Below the pieces are notes generated by a model. That model had not been told where the DNA came from and did no database searches. It saw nothing but the letters and a program-made list of their open reading frames with translations. A stretch of 64,000 nt of DNA from an uncultured Agathobaculum sp. (GTDB lineage: Bacteria; Bacillota; Clostridia; Oscillospirales; Butyricicoccaceae): assembly GCA_944384725.1 (NCBI GenBank), contig CALWUJ010000010.1:1-64000 (forward strand). Direction: 5' to 3'. Both the position numbers and the translations under genes were made by a program. Shown one piece after another: positions 36,624-45,872 of this stretch; positions within the stretch are counted from its first letter, which is position 1; the number at the start of each line of letters is the position of its first letter.

Positions 36624-36785
36624 TCAGCCGATTGCGCGCTCCTCCGCGCCGGAGAGCGCCTGCCGCAGCCCGGAAAGGACGGTGGTACGGTCGGCGGTTT
36701 CGTCTGACAGCTCCATGTAGCGCACAAGATCGTCCACCGCGCGCACCAAATACAGGTAAGCGTCTTTGTAGTTGAGTTCGTCCAT
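36624..36785 (-). CDS. 53-residue acidic helical protein, divergent from the RHH gene
   Basis: The peptide MDELNYKDAYLYLVRAVDDL... is acidic and amphipathic, with no membrane segment. GGAGG lies 7 bp before the ATG. It diverges from the ribbon-helix-helix gene across a perfect palindrome, so it is probably controlled by that regulator. I recognise no family. A toxin-antitoxin pair was considered, but there is no toxin signature. Confidence 0.6.
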   Translation of the reverse strand: MDELNYKDAYLYLVRAVDDLVRYMELSDETADRTTVLSGLRQALSGAEERAIG

Positions 36786-36810
36786 AGCAGTACCTCCATA
36801 TGGTGAATTA

Positions 36811-36835
36811 TTAAGAACCCATTATGGGTTCTTAA
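36811..36835. promoter_or_regulatory. Perfect 25-bp operator between divergent genes
   Basis: Arms TTAAGAACCCAT and ATGGGTTCTTAA are perfectly complementary around one central T. The half-site GAACCCAT recurs at 36866-36873 and ATGGGTGC at 36886-36893. It is probably bound by the adjacent RHH protein. Confidence 0.75.
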
Positions 36836-36889
36836 TCTCATTCTAACACATAATACACTTAAAATGAACCCATAATAAATGCGAAATGG

Positions 36890-37081
36890 GTGCTATGTGT
36901 GGAAAAGAAAAAACATCTATCCCTGCGGCTGGAGGATGAAACCCGTCTCAAGCTGCGGTATATTGCCAAATATGAGGGCAGGTCGATCAATGGACAGGTC
37001 ATGCACTTGATTTACGGCTGTATTCGTGACTACGAAGAGAAAAACGGCAAAATCGACATTTCCGAGGCGCAAAAACCTTGA
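36890..37081 (+). CDS. Arc/CopG-like ribbon-helix-helix regulator
   Basis: This 63-residue protein has the RHH pattern: strand KKHLSLRLEDET, helix A RLKLRYIAKYEG, turn RSING and helix B QVMHLIYGCIRDYEEKNG. Arc-type proteins bind palindromic DNA as dimers of dimers, and such sites lie just upstream. Start GTG 36890; a second GTG at 36899 is also possible, and neither has a good ribosome binding site, so it may be translated weakly or leaderless. The valS promoter overlaps its stop codon. Confidence 0.75.
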   Translation: MLCVEKKKHLSLRLEDETRLKLRYIAKYEGRSINGQVMHLIYGCIRDYEEKNGKIDISEAQKP

Positions 37082-37106
37082 CAAACCCTGTTTTTGTGGA
37101 TATACT
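37078..37106 (+). promoter_or_regulatory. Promoter of valS
   Basis: TTGACA, 17-bp spacer and TATACT, overlapping the stop codon of the RHH gene. Confidence 0.9.
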
Positions 37107-37112
37107 GATTAA

Positions 37113-37358
37113 GTTAATACGCAAAATGCAATGACAAAGAGGAGTATTCCTGTCCCTGTGCGTCAAGAGAGAGGGCGGTTCGGTGCAAGCCCTTCGGCAG
37201 GCAGGAAGAAGGTCGCTTTGGAGCAGGAGGGCTGAAAACAGTAGGCCGTCCCGTCCCGCCCACGTTACGGGTCAACGAGTGCGCGGCAGTCTTTGCCGCG
37301 AATTTAGGTGGTACCACGGAGCACGCTTCGTCCTATACGGACGGCGTGCTTTATTTTT
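37113..37358 (+). promoter_or_regulatory. T-box riboswitch of valS
   Basis: The leader has a long stem I, the T-box GGTGGTACCACGG (37307-37319) and a terminator GCACGC...GCGTGC with inner GTCC/GGAC, followed by TTATTTTT. Uncharged tRNA-Val should turn on valS. A GTC triplet is present in stem I as candidate specifier. Confidence 0.92.
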
Positions 37359-37389
37359 GTTATCAAAAACCAAAAAGGAGATAGAGCCA

Positions 37390-40011
37390 ATGAGCGAACT
37401 GCCCAAGACTTACGACCCAAAAGCGGTCGAAGACAAGCTGTACAGCTTCTGGAATGACTCCGGCTTTTTCCATGCCGAGGTCAACCCGGACAAGAAACCC
37501 TATACCATCGTTATTCCGCCCCCGAACGTGACCGGCCAGCTGCACATGGGTCACGCGTTTGACGAGACCTTGCAGGATATCCTCATCCGCACCAAGCGCA
37601 TGCAGGGCTATGAAGCGCTGTGGATGCCCGGCACTGACCACGCGGGCATTGCGACCCAGATCAAGGTAGAGGAGAACCTGCGTAAGGAAGAGGGTCTGAC
37701 CCGTTACGACCTTGGCCGTGAGAAGTTCCTCGAGCGCGTTTGGGACTGGAAGAACAAGTACGGCGACCGCATCATCAGCCAGCTGAAAAAGCTCGGTTCG
37801 TCCTGCGACTGGGAGCGCGAGCGCTTCACGATGGACGAGGGCTGCTCCAAGGCAGTCCGCGAGGTGTTCGTCAACCTCTATAACAAGGGTCTGATCTACA
37901 AGGGTCACCGCATCATCAATTGGTGCCCGCACTGCACGACCGCGCTCTCGGACGCCGAGGTTGAGTACGAAACCCAGCCGGGCAAGCTGTGGCACATCCG
38001 CTACCCGCTCGCTGACGGCTCGGGCGATCTGGTTGTTGCGACCACCCGTCCGGAGACCTTCATGGGTGACACCGGCGTTGCGGTCAACCCGAATGACGAG
38101 CGCTACAAGCACCTGATTGGCAAGACCTGCATCCTGCCGATTATGAACCGCGAAATCCCGATTTTCGGCGACGAGTACGTCGATATGGAATTCGGCACGG
38201 GCTGCGTTAAGGTCACGCCCTGCCACGACCCGAACGACTTCGAGATGGGTCAGCGCCACAACCTCGAGCAGATCCTTGTGTTCAACGAGGACGCGACCGT
38301 CAACGAAAACGGCGGCAAGTACGAGGGTATGGACCGCTACGAGTGCCGCAAGGCGGTCATCAAGGATCTCGAAGAGGGCGGCTACCTCGTCAAGATCGAG
38401 GATCACGAGCACAACGTCGGCACCTGCTACCGCTGCGGCACGACCGTTGAGCCGATGACCTCGGCGCAGTGGTTTGTCAAGATGGCGCCGCTCGCCAAGC
38501 CCGCGATGGACGTCGTCACCGAGGGCAAGACTAAGTTCGTGCCCGACCGCTTCTCCAAGACCTACCTGCGCTGGATGGAAAACGTCCACGACTGGTGCAT
38601 TTCGCGTCAGCTGTGGTGGGGTCACCGCATCCCGGCATTCTACTGTGACGACTGCGGCGAAATGACCGTTTCCAAGGAAGATATTCACGTTTGCCCGAAG
38701 TGCGGCTCCAAGAACGTCCGGCAGGAAGAGGACGTGCTGGATACTTGGTTCTCCTCCGCGCTGTGGCCGTTCTCCACGCTCGGCTGGCCGGAAAAGACCA
38801 AGGAGCTGGAGTATTTCTATCCGACTTCGACGCTGGTCACCGGCTACGATATCATTTTCTTCTGGGTCGCACGCATGATCTTCTCGGGCGTCGAGCACAT
38901 GGGACAGACCCCGTTCGACACCGTGTATATCCACGGTCTGGTGCGCGACGCGCAGGGACGCAAGATGTCCAAGTCGCTCGGCAACGGCATCGACCCGCTG
39001 GAGATCATCGACCAGTACGGCGCGGACGCGCTGCGCTTCACGCTGGCAACCGGCAACAGCCCCGGAAATGACATGCGTTTCTCGGACGAGCGCGTGCAGG
39101 CGTCGCGTAACTTCTGCAACAAGATCTGGAATGCGTCGCGTTTCATCCAGATGAATCTGACCATCGGCAAAGACAAGGCCGCCGAGCTGCCTGAGACGCT
39201 TGCGCTTGAGGATAAGTGGATCGTGTCCAAGTACAACACGCTGGTTTCCGAGGTCACCCGCAACATCGACCAGTACGAGCTGGGTCTGGCTGCCGCCAAG
39301 CTCAACGACTTTATCTGGGACAACTTCTGCGACTGGTATATCGAGATCGCCAAGACCCGTTTGCAGGCGGGTGACGAGAACGTGCAGAAGGTGCTGTGCT
39401 ATGTGCTGTCGGGCGCGATGCAGCTGCTGCATCCGTTCATGCCGTTCATCACCGAGACCATCTGGCAGGCGCTGCCGCACGAAGGCCCGTCGGTCATGGT
39501 ATCCCAGTGGCCGGAGTATGACGAAAAGCTGCATTTCGCCGCGGAAGAGGCGCAGATGGAGACGCTGATGGACGCGGTGCGCGCGATCCGCAACCGCCGC
39601 AGCGAGATGAACGTCCCGCCGTCCAAGAAGGCCAAGGTGCTGATCCTGACCGAGAAGAAGGACACCTTTGCCGCTGGCGAAGGCTTCTTCCCGAAGCTGG
39701 CGTATGCGTCCGGCATTGAGCTGATCGACGCGGTGCCCGCAGATGCGGCCAAGATGGCGTCTGTTGTCACGGGCGACGCACAGCTGTATATGCCGATGGG
39801 TGACCTCATCGACTTCGCCGCCGAGCGTGCGCGTCTCGAAAAGGAGAAGGCAAAGGTCGAGGACGATATCGAGTTCGTTATGAAGAAGCTGAACAATCCG
39901 AAGTTTGTCGACAAGGCGCCTGAAAAGGTCGTCGCGGTCGAACGCGAGAAGGCCGAAAAGCTGCGTGAGCACCTCGCAAAGCTGGAGGAATCCATCGCAG
40001 CACTCGGATAA
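37390..40011 (+). CDS. valS: Valine--tRNA ligase
   Basis: This class I synthetase of 873 residues has the HIGH motif as [13 protein letters not shown], a CP1 editing domain ([15 protein letters not shown]), KMSKS as [10 protein letters not shown], the anticodon-binding domain and a C-terminal coiled coil ([20 protein letters not shown]). ATG 37390 follows AAGGAG. The in-frame codons back to 37183 are the T-box leader and are not coding. A terminator follows. Confidence 0.98.
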   Translation: MSELPKTYDPKAVEDKLYSFWNDSGFFHAEVNPDKKPYTIVIPPPNVTGQLHMGHAFDETLQDILIRTKRMQGYEALWMPGTDHAGIATQIKVEENLRKEEGLTRYDLGREKFLERVWDWKNKYGDRIISQLKKLGSSCDWERERFTMDEGCSKAVREVFVNLYNKGLIYKGHRIINWCPHCTTALSDAEVEYETQPGKLWHIRYPLADGSGDLVVATTRPETFMGDTGVAVNPNDERYKHLIGKTCILPIMNREIPIFGDEYVDMEFGTGCVKVTPCHDPNDFEMGQRHNLEQILVFNEDATVNENGGKYEGMDRYECRKAVIKDLEEGGYLVKIEDHEHNVGTCYRCGTTVEPMTSAQWFVKMAPLAKPAMDVVTEGKTKFVPDRFSKTYLRWMENVHDWCISRQLWWGHRIPAFYCDDCGEMTVSKEDIHVCPKCGSKNVRQEEDVLDTWFSSALWPFSTLGWPEKTKELEYFYPTSTLVTGYDIIFFWVARMIFSGVEHMGQTPFDTVYIHGLVRDAQGRKMSKSLGNGIDPLEIIDQYGADALRFTLATGNSPGNDMRFSDERVQASRNFCNKIWNASRFIQMNLTIGKDKAAELPETLALEDKWIVSKYNTLVSEVTRNIDQYELGLAAAKLNDFIWDNFCDWYIEIAKTRLQAGDENVQKVLCYVLSGAMQLLHPFMPFITETIWQALPHEGPSVMVSQWPEYDEKLHFAAEEAQMETLMDAVRAIRNRRSEMNVPPSKKAKVLILTEKKDTFAAGEGFFPKLAYASGIELIDAVPADAAKMASVVTGDAQLYMPMGDLIDFAAERARLEKEKAKVEDDIEFVMKKLNNPKFVDKAPEKVVAVEREKAEKLREHLAKLEESIAALG

Positions 40012-40033
40012 ATACAAGCAATAGAGTAATGTG

Positions 40034-40066
40034 AAAACGGTATGGCGCAGCCATACCGTTTTTCTT
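40034..40066 (+). terminator. Terminator of valS
   Basis: AACGGTATGGC and GCCATACCGTT flank GCA, followed by T4CT4. Confidence 0.9.
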
Positions 40067-40079
40067 TTGTCCCAAGATG

Positions 40080-40088
40080 TGATATAAT
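40080..40088 (+). promoter_or_regulatory. Extended -10 promoter after valS
   Basis: TG-A-TATAAT lies 92 bp before the next start codon. A small hairpin ATCTCT/AGAGAT follows near 40135-40151. Confidence 0.55.
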
Positions 40089-40179
40089 GTCGACGATTGT
40101 AAAAAAAACCGGAATCAATGCGCGAAAAAAATAGGATCTCTTATGCAGAGATGCAAAAAACGGAGAGGAGAGATTCCCT

Positions 40180-41055
40180 ATGAAAACAATGAATCCGAAT
40201 GTGAGACGGTGGATCGCCGTGGCGGCGCTGGTCGTGATTGCGCTGTTGTCCGTATTTGTGCTGGCAGGACGGCTGTCCGACCCGACATTCCACGCGGCTT
40301 CGATCGCAGCGCTGGACGAGAAAAAGGTAACAGTCACCGAACTGACGGCAGCGGTCGCAGCCGGATCGGTCATCATCTCAGCCGTTCCAGGTGATGCGAC
40401 CACACCCATCGCCAATCAGGTCGCTGAGATGGCAACCTATCTGTTGATTATCGTTGGCGCGATTATGCTGGAAAAATTCCTGCTCACCATGACTTTTCTG
40501 GTGACTTTCCAGTATCTCATTCCAATTGCCTGTGTGCTGACCGGCATCTGGCTGTTCACCAATCGGACGGTGCTGGTGCAGCTGGCTGTGCGGTTGGCAG
40601 TATTCGGCGTGATTATCTGCCTGATCGTTCCGGCCAGTGTGCAGATGAGTACGCTGGTGGAAGAAACATTTGATATCCAGCAGACGGTTGACGTGGTACA
40701 GCAGTCCGTGGATGAGATTGGGCAGGCTGATGCAGGGCAGGAAACCGAGAACGAGGACAGCGGCCTGTTTGATTGGGTCAGTGGCATTGGTGAGAGCATC
40801 ACTTCGGGCGTAACCGATCTCAAGCAAAAGGCGGAGCAAATGCTCAGTGAGTTTATTGATGCGATTGCAGTATTGATTATTACCAATTGTGTATTGCCAA
40901 TCGCGGTGCTGCTGTTCTTCCTGTGGGTGACCAAGCTGATTTTTGGTGTGCAGCTGCCGGTATCGGCGCGTGATACGGTGGGCAGGATTCACGGCCGCTT
41001 CCGCCGCAAGCGGGCAGCGCTGCGTGCTTCTGCTGTGCAGGTCAAAAAAGATTGA
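40180..41055 (+). CDS. Hypothetical polytopic membrane protein
   Basis: The product is 291 residues with five or so hydrophobic segments: about 12-30, 88-105, 110-128, 133-152 and 232-255. Between the fourth and fifth is an acidic, Gln-rich stretch (VVQQSVDEIGQADAGQETEN). The tail is strongly basic (RRKRAALRASAVQVKK). I recognise no family. The start has GGAGAGGAG upstream. It may be a single-gene unit. Confidence 0.75.
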   Translation: MKTMNPNVRRWIAVAALVVIALLSVFVLAGRLSDPTFHAASIAALDEKKVTVTELTAAVAAGSVIISAVPGDATTPIANQVAEMATYLLIIVGAIMLEKFLLTMTFLVTFQYLIPIACVLTGIWLFTNRTVLVQLAVRLAVFGVIICLIVPASVQMSTLVEETFDIQQTVDVVQQSVDEIGQADAGQETENEDSGLFDWVSGIGESITSGVTDLKQKAEQMLSEFIDAIAVLIITNCVLPIAVLLFFLWVTKLIFGVQLPVSARDTVGRIHGRFRRKRAALRASAVQVKKD

Positions 41056-41239
41056 CGGATATGCGCGGTTGCGTGGAAGCAGGCGCTTCAGGCTCTGGTC
41101 TGTGGCGCCTGCTTCCTTTGTGTGATAGACGAAACAAAGCTTGAAAGATTGTTGAAACTGTCCATTACTTTTTTGCCGTTTTGGTCGGATATTTACATAT
41201 AAGGGGATCGAACCACGGCAAGGGATGGAGGGACAGATG

Positions 41240-42310
41240 ATGGTGGAACGGATTGAACGGGTTATGGCGCTTTACCGGGCGGCAGGGCAGCAAAGCCAGA
41301 ATACCAGCATGGATACACGCTATGCCGCAGGACAGACAGAGCCGCAGGATACCGTGAAGTTGGACGGCAATTGGCAGGGAACCGATTGGACGCGCGCGGT
41401 CAACGAGGTGCTGGAAAGCCTGCGCGATAGCTTTCCCGGCATCGAGATCGTGACCGGCAGCGCAAAGGATGCGGAAGAGCTGAAAAAGCTTGCCATCGGG
41501 CTGGGCGGCGGCAAGCATCTGGTGATCGACCAATCCTTTCTCGAAAAAATGGCGCAGGGGCCGGAAGAATTCCAGGAGGGCTGCGATACGCTGCTGCGAT
41601 TGCTGCGCACGCTGAACGCCACGGATATCTCGGGCGTGTATGTTGGTGAGGAGAAAGCGCAGACGTGGAAATATTTTGAGAAATCTCCGGCAGCCGAACA
41701 GATGGAAAAGGCAAAACAGCTGCTGCACTGGTTTGCCGAGATGAACAAACCGAAGGAGCGAAAAAAACCGATCATTGTCACCAATCCGCGCAACTATTCG
41801 ACCAAAGGAAAGTATCACCGATTGGCGCGTGCGGCGAGTGTGGGGCAGGTCAATATGCTCATTTCGGATATCAACAGCGCCATCAACAATTTGCAAGGCG
41901 AGGCTATGACCTCGGGCGAGAACGCCGCCAAGGCGCGCCGCGCCATTCGGTCGCTGCGTACACTTTTGCAGCGGGCCACGCGCAAAATCAGCCGTCTGCA
42001 AGCAGAGCAATTGCTCAGCGCGAAGAAAAAGCGCGCCGAGCGCGAGCAAAAGCAGGAAGAGGCCAACCGGCTGCGCCGCGCGCAGAAGGAGCAGCGCTCC
42101 AAGCGGATGCGGGCGGATACGACAACGGCGAACGGCGGCATCGTACAGACGCCGACGCAAAACAAGCGCGGAAAGCATCCCGGTTATGACCAATTTGCGG
42201 CAGTCGCTGCGCCGGCCTGTCCGCTGCCCTCGGTTTCTGCGGGCGATATGGGCGGCGCAGGGGACGCTGCGGGTGGTACGGTCGAACTGGGACCGGAGAT
42301 CGCTCTTTAG
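41240..42310 (+). CDS. Hypothetical coiled-coil protein
   Basis: The product is 356 residues without signal peptide or membrane segment. It has a folded-looking part with DSFPGIEIVTGSAKDAEELK (about residues 70-90), then a positive coiled-coil region (RQLQ/KKKRAEREQKQEEANRLRR-like, about 270-300) and a disordered Gly/Ala/Pro tail. The first ATG is 41225, but ATG 41240 is 8 bp after GGAGG and is preferred. It resembles uncharacterised Clostridia proteins with a similar N-terminal domain; I cannot name a function. Confidence 0.65.
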   Translation: MVERIERVMALYRAAGQQSQNTSMDTRYAAGQTEPQDTVKLDGNWQGTDWTRAVNEVLESLRDSFPGIEIVTGSAKDAEELKKLAIGLGGGKHLVIDQSFLEKMAQGPEEFQEGCDTLLRLLRTLNATDISGVYVGEEKAQTWKYFEKSPAAEQMEKAKQLLHWFAEMNKPKERKKPIIVTNPRNYSTKGKYHRLARAASVGQVNMLISDINSAINNLQGEAMTSGENAAKARRAIRSLRTLLQRATRKISRLQAEQLLSAKKKRAEREQKQEEANRLRRAQKEQRSKRMRADTTTANGGIVQTPTQNKRGKHPGYDQFAAVAAPACPLPSVSAGDMGGAGDAAGGTVELGPEIAL

Positions 42311-42371
42311 GTCAATCGGAGAATGGAAAAAGGGGAAACTGCGGTTTCTCCTTTTTCTTTTTGGCAGAGCA

Positions 42372-42380
42372 TGGTATAAT
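42372..42380 (+). promoter_or_regulatory. Extended -10 promoter of folC
   Basis: TG-G-TATAAT is 32 bp before the folC start. Confidence 0.6.
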
Positions 42381-42412
42381 GGTGCATATCGTTTTTCAGG
42401 AAAGGGTTTATT

Positions 42413-43717
42413 ATGGATACCGCAATTCCCAAAACCGCCGTTGATTATATTCATTCGCTTGGGCGTTTTTCCGGCAAGCCCGGCTTGCATCGCATCCGCG
42501 CTTTGTGCGCGGCGCTGGGTGATCCGCAGGACGGGCTGAAATTCGTGCATCTGGCGGGCACGAACGGCAAAGGCTCAACCGCGTGCATGTTGGACTCCGT
42601 GCTGCGCGCGGCAGGATATCATGTCGGGCTGTACACGTCACCTTATCTGGTGCAGTTCCATGAGCGCATCCGTGTGGATGGCGCCATGATTCCGGATGCG
42701 GACTTGACGCGCCTGTCTGCGCGCGTGGCACAGGTGTGCAAGGAATTGACGTTGCCCGAGGGCGAGCAGATCGGGGAGTTTGAATTTACCACCGCGCTGG
42801 CATTTTTGTACTTTGCCGAACAGCAGTGCGACATTGTCGTACTGGAAACCGGTCTGGGCGGCCGGTATGACGCAACCAATGTCATCCGTGCGGCCGAAGC
42901 GTGTGTGATTACCCCGATTTCACGCGACCATATGGCCGTACTCGGTGATACGGTTGCCAAAATTGCGGCGGAAAAGGCTGCGATCATCAAGCCAGCCTGT
43001 GCGGTGGTCTGCGCGGATGGGCAACCAGACGAGACGCTGCCGGTTATCCGGCGTGCATGTGATGCGGCGGGCGCGGTCTGGTATGACGGCGTGCAGGACA
43101 TGCAGCTGCTGCGGTGTGATATCATGGGTTCGGCGTTTGTGCGCGGGGGACAGGGCTACACCATCCCGATGCCGGGCCGTCATCAGCTGCAAAATGCGCA
43201 GACCGCGCTGCGCACGCTTGCCGCGCTGCGGGAGCGCGGCTGGAACATCCCGACCGAGGCCGAGGTGCGCGGACTGGCGCGCGCACGCATGCCCGGACGG
43301 TTGGAACGCATGTCCGACCAGCCGCTGGTGCTGCTTGATGGGGCGCATAATGCCGCAGGCGTGGCAGCACTGACCCGAATGGTGGACGAAATGCTCAAAA
43401 TGCGCCGCTTGCTGGTCGTGATGGGGATGGTAAAGGACAAGGAATACGCGGAATGTATCTATGAGATGGCGCGCCGCGCGGATGTGTTCTATGCCTGTTC
43501 GCCTGAGGCGGATGCGCGCGCCCTGCCGGCGCAGACAGCCGCCGCCATTGCCGAGCAGCACTGTGGGGAGGTATACGACTGCCACACGGTTGAGCGCGCG
43601 CTGGGGCAGGCGCTGGAAAAGGCCGCACCGCGCGATTGCGTGCTGGTTTGCGGGTCACTGTATTTGATCGGAGAGACGGAAAAAATCCTGCGCACACGAC
43701 AGAAAACGGCAGAATAA
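42413..43717 (+). CDS. folC: Folylpolyglutamate synthase / dihydrofolate synthase
   Basis: This 434-residue Mur-ligase-like enzyme adds glutamates to folates. The ATP loop GTNGKGST lies at about 46-53. TSPYLVQFHERIRVDG, VVLETGLGGRYDATNV and ITPISRDHMAVLGDT are the family blocks, and PGRLERM...LLDGAHNAAGV marks the C-terminal domain. The start follows GGAAAGGG. A strong terminator separates it from spoIIAA. Confidence 0.96.
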   Translation: MDTAIPKTAVDYIHSLGRFSGKPGLHRIRALCAALGDPQDGLKFVHLAGTNGKGSTACMLDSVLRAAGYHVGLYTSPYLVQFHERIRVDGAMIPDADLTRLSARVAQVCKELTLPEGEQIGEFEFTTALAFLYFAEQQCDIVVLETGLGGRYDATNVIRAAEACVITPISRDHMAVLGDTVAKIAAEKAAIIKPACAVVCADGQPDETLPVIRRACDAAGAVWYDGVQDMQLLRCDIMGSAFVRGGQGYTIPMPGRHQLQNAQTALRTLAALRERGWNIPTEAEVRGLARARMPGRLERMSDQPLVLLDGAHNAAGVAALTRMVDEMLKMRRLLVVMGMVKDKEYAECIYEMARRADVFYACSPEADARALPAQTAAAIAEQHCGEVYDCHTVERALGQALEKAAPRDCVLVCGSLYLIGETEKILRTRQKTAE

Positions 43718-43738
43718 ATAGGTAAAAAATGGTAAAGT

Positions 43739-43771
43739 AAGGCTTGTACCGGAAAGGTACAAGCCTTTTTT
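43739..43771 (+). terminator. Terminator of folC
   Basis: AAGGCTTGTACC and GGTACAAGCCTT form a 12-bp perfect stem followed by T6. Only 30 bp separate it from the spoIIAA start. Confidence 0.92.
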
Positions 43772-43801
43772 GTTTGTCAGAAAAATGAGGTGAAAACAGA
43801 T

Positions 43802-44119
43802 ATGCTGCATATCACACAGGCGGAGAGTGACGGCGTGCTGACGGTTTCGCTGTCGGGCGAGCTGGATCATCATGCCGCGCGCGAAGCCATTGAGCAAAGC
43901 GAGGATTTGATGGCGCTCTACCCCTGCGAAAAGCTGGTTTTGAATTTGGCTGGGCTGACGTTTATGGACAGTTCGGGTCTTGCGGTTGTGCTGCACCTGC
44001 ACCGCACCTGCGCGCGCAGCGGCTGCGATTTTGTGGTGCGCGGCACGCCGCCGCAGCCCATGCGCGTGTTTGAGGCGGCCGGGTTGCCGCAGGTCATGAT
44101 TTTCGAGAGGGGGGAGTAA
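43802..44119 (+). CDS. spoIIAA: Anti-sigma F factor antagonist SpoIIAA
   Basis: This 105-residue STAS protein, when unphosphorylated, binds SpoIIAB and frees SigF in the forespore. The conserved LSGELDHHAAREA and the phosphoserine loop TFMDSSGLAVVL are present. ATG 43802 follows GAGGTG at a spacing of 9; GTG 43790 is too near. The gene order AA-AB-sigF is diagnostic of endospore formers. Confidence 0.95.
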   Translation: MLHITQAESDGVLTVSLSGELDHHAAREAIEQSEDLMALYPCEKLVLNLAGLTFMDSSGLAVVLHLHRTCARSGCDFVVRGTPPQPMRVFEAAGLPQVMIFERGE

Positions 44120-44120
44120 T

Positions 44121-44558
44121 TTGCGCGCGGTCATCAACAAAATGAGCTTGAAATTTGAAAGCCGGTCGGTAAACGAGGCGTTCGCGCGGCAGGCGGTCGG
44201 CGCATTTGTGGCGCAGCTCGATCCGACGATGGAGGAGCTGGGCGATATCAAAACCATCGTGTCTGAAGCGGTCACAAACGCAATTGTCCACGGCTACGCA
44301 GATAAAACCGGGTTTATCACGGTCACGGTGCGGCTGCTGGAAGGGCGTATATTGGAAATCAAGGTCAAGGATACCGGACGCGGGATTGAGAACGTCGAGC
44401 AGGCGCGCCAGCCCATGTTCACCACCGGAGACGACACCCGCAGCGGCATGGGCTTCACTATCATGGAATCGTTCACGGACAAGCTGCGCGTGCGCTCCAT
44501 GCCCGGCAAAGGGACGATGGTGACCATGATTAAGCTGTTGCAGGAGCGCAGCGCGTGA
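44121..44558 (+). CDS. spoIIAB: Anti-sigma F factor / serine kinase SpoIIAB
   Basis: This 145-residue GHKL ATPase binds and silences SigF and phosphorylates SpoIIAA. The N-box is IVSEAVTNAIVHGY, the G1 motif VKDTGRGIE, and the G2-like stretch RSGMGFTIMESF. The TTG start at 44121 follows GGGGGGAG. It overlaps sigF by 4 bp. Confidence 0.96.
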   Translation: MRAVINKMSLKFESRSVNEAFARQAVGAFVAQLDPTMEELGDIKTIVSEAVTNAIVHGYADKTGFITVTVRLLEGRILEIKVKDTGRGIENVEQARQPMFTTGDDTRSGMGFTIMESFTDKLRVRSMPGKGTMVTMIKLLQERSA

Positions 44559-45262
44559 CCGGTACGATGCGCGGTCTGCTCGAGCGGGCTGCGGCGGGCG
44601 ACCGCGACGCGGAAGCGCAGCTGATCGAGGAAAACAGCGGGCTCATCTGGTCGATCGCGCGACGGTATTACGGGCGCGGTGTGGAGCCGGATGACCTGTA
44701 CCAGCTGGCTTGCGTGGGCTTTATCAAGGCGGTGCGCGGCTTTGATGCGGCGCTCGGCAACGAGTTTTCTACTTATGCAGTGCCCAAAATCGCGGGCGAA
44801 ATCCGGCGCTTTTTGCGGGACGACGGCGCGGTCAAGGTCGGGCGCGCGGTCAAGGAGCGTTCGGTGCGTGTGCGGCGCATTCAGGCTGAGCTGGAGGGGC
44901 GAACCGGTCGCTCTCCCACGGTGACCGAGGTTGCGGCGGCAGCAGGGCTGACCGTGGAAGAGGTGGCCGCCTGCGAGCAGGCGGACGTGACAGTGGATTC
45001 GTTTGAGCGCGAACTGTCCGGCGGCGGACGGCTGGGCGATCTGGTGGGCGACGAGGGCATGGAGGAGCGCACCTGCCTGTATCTGTCGCTGGGAGAGGCG
45101 ATGCAGGCGCTGCCCGAGCGCGAGCAGCAGGTGCTTGCGCTGCGGTTTTCGCGCGACCTGACCCAGCAGCAGGTGTCCAAAATCATCGGGGTGTCACAGG
45201 TGCAGGTGTCGCGTATCGAAAAGCGCGCAATCGCGGCACTCAGGAAAAAACTGATGGAATAA
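44555..45262 (+). CDS. sigF: Sporulation sigma factor SigF (SpoIIAC)
   Basis: This 235-residue sigma-70 factor drives early forespore genes. Region 2 has DDLYQLACVGFIKAVRGFD and FSTYAVPKIAGEIRRFLRDD, region 3 has GRSPTVTEVAAAAGL and region 4 has LTQQQVSKIIGVSQVQVSRIE. The GTG start overlaps spoIIAB by 4 bp. A terminator overlaps its stop codon. Confidence 0.96.
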   Translation: MTGTMRGLLERAAAGDRDAEAQLIEENSGLIWSIARRYYGRGVEPDDLYQLACVGFIKAVRGFDAALGNEFSTYAVPKIAGEIRRFLRDDGAVKVGRAVKERSVRVRRIQAELEGRTGRSPTVTEVAAAAGLTVEEVAACEQADVTVDSFERELSGGGRLGDLVGDEGMEERTCLYLSLGEAMQALPEREQQVLALRFSRDLTQQQVSKIIGVSQVQVSRIEKRAIAALRKKLME

Positions 45263-45293
45263 GCGGGCTGTCCGTTCGGAACAGCCCGCTTTT
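45261..45293 (+). terminator. Terminator of the spoIIA operon
   Basis: AAGCGGGCTGT and ACAGCCCGCTT form the stem. It uses the last bases of the sigF stop codon. A short T-run follows. Confidence 0.85.
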
Positions 45294-45370
45294 GCATAGG
45301 TAGGTTGGCGTTGACAGGCTGCGCAAGCTGGGTTAAACTGAAAGCAGATACTGGAAAGGAGTGGAAAGTG

Positions 45371-45814
45371 ATGCCGAAAACGATACGGAAGTCGGTGGTT
45401 GGCTGGGCAGTTGGTCTGGCTGTGATTTGGGTGATGATCGTGCTTGCTATTTCGCTTTCCCCCACGATGCAAGGCAGTGTCCCGTATTTCGGCGGCTTTG
45501 GCAGCCGCACGATGTGGCTGGCCGCGGGGATTGCTGCGGCGGTATACCTGCTGCCTGCCGTGCTGTATTGCGTGGGACAGCATTGGGCAAAGTATATGCT
45601 TGCGGTCATCAACGGTGGGGTACTGGTAATCACGCTGGGACTGCTGGGTCTGATGGCAGTGATGCTGCTGTTTCAGCTTGGCGGCGAGGGCTGGTACGTT
45701 ATGCGGCGTGATCTTTGGTTCCTTGTTGTGGCTGTGCTGGGCGTTGCAGCGTTGATACTGGGCTTTCTGTGGTTCCGCGCAGCATTTCCCGTGCGCGGGT
45801 CGGATAAAGTGTAA
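45371..45814 (+). CDS. Hypothetical four-TM membrane protein
   Basis: The product is 147 residues with TM segments at about 10-30, 47-67, 77-100 and 115-135, and a basic N-terminus (MPKTIRK). It has no recognised domain; it resembles small DUF-type membrane proteins of Clostridia. ATG 45371 follows AAAGGAG at a spacing of 9; the open frame back to 45305 is not used. It follows the spoIIA operon but has a terminator between, so a sporulation role is not implied. Confidence 0.7.
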   Translation: MPKTIRKSVVGWAVGLAVIWVMIVLAISLSPTMQGSVPYFGGFGSRTMWLAAGIAAAVYLLPAVLYCVGQHWAKYMLAVINGGVLVITLGLLGLMAVMLLFQLGGEGWYVMRRDLWFLVVAVLGVAALILGFLWFRAAFPVRGSDKV

Positions 45815-45824
45815 AAAAGAACGG

Positions 45825-45858
45825 AAAAAGGCGGCTGCCGGTTGGCAGTCGCCTTTTT
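45825..45858. terminator. Bidirectional terminator between convergent genes
   Basis: AAAAAGGCG-G-CTGCC pairs with GGCAG-T-CGCCTTTTT. It serves the gene on the left (+) and pcrA on the right (-). Confidence 0.85.
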
Positions 45859-45872
45859 ATCCTTGCGTTTTT

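Noticed and set aside
37183..37389. 69-residue N-terminal extension of ValS
   Set aside because: It is the T-box leader; ValS homologues begin at 37390, which has AAGGAG upstream.
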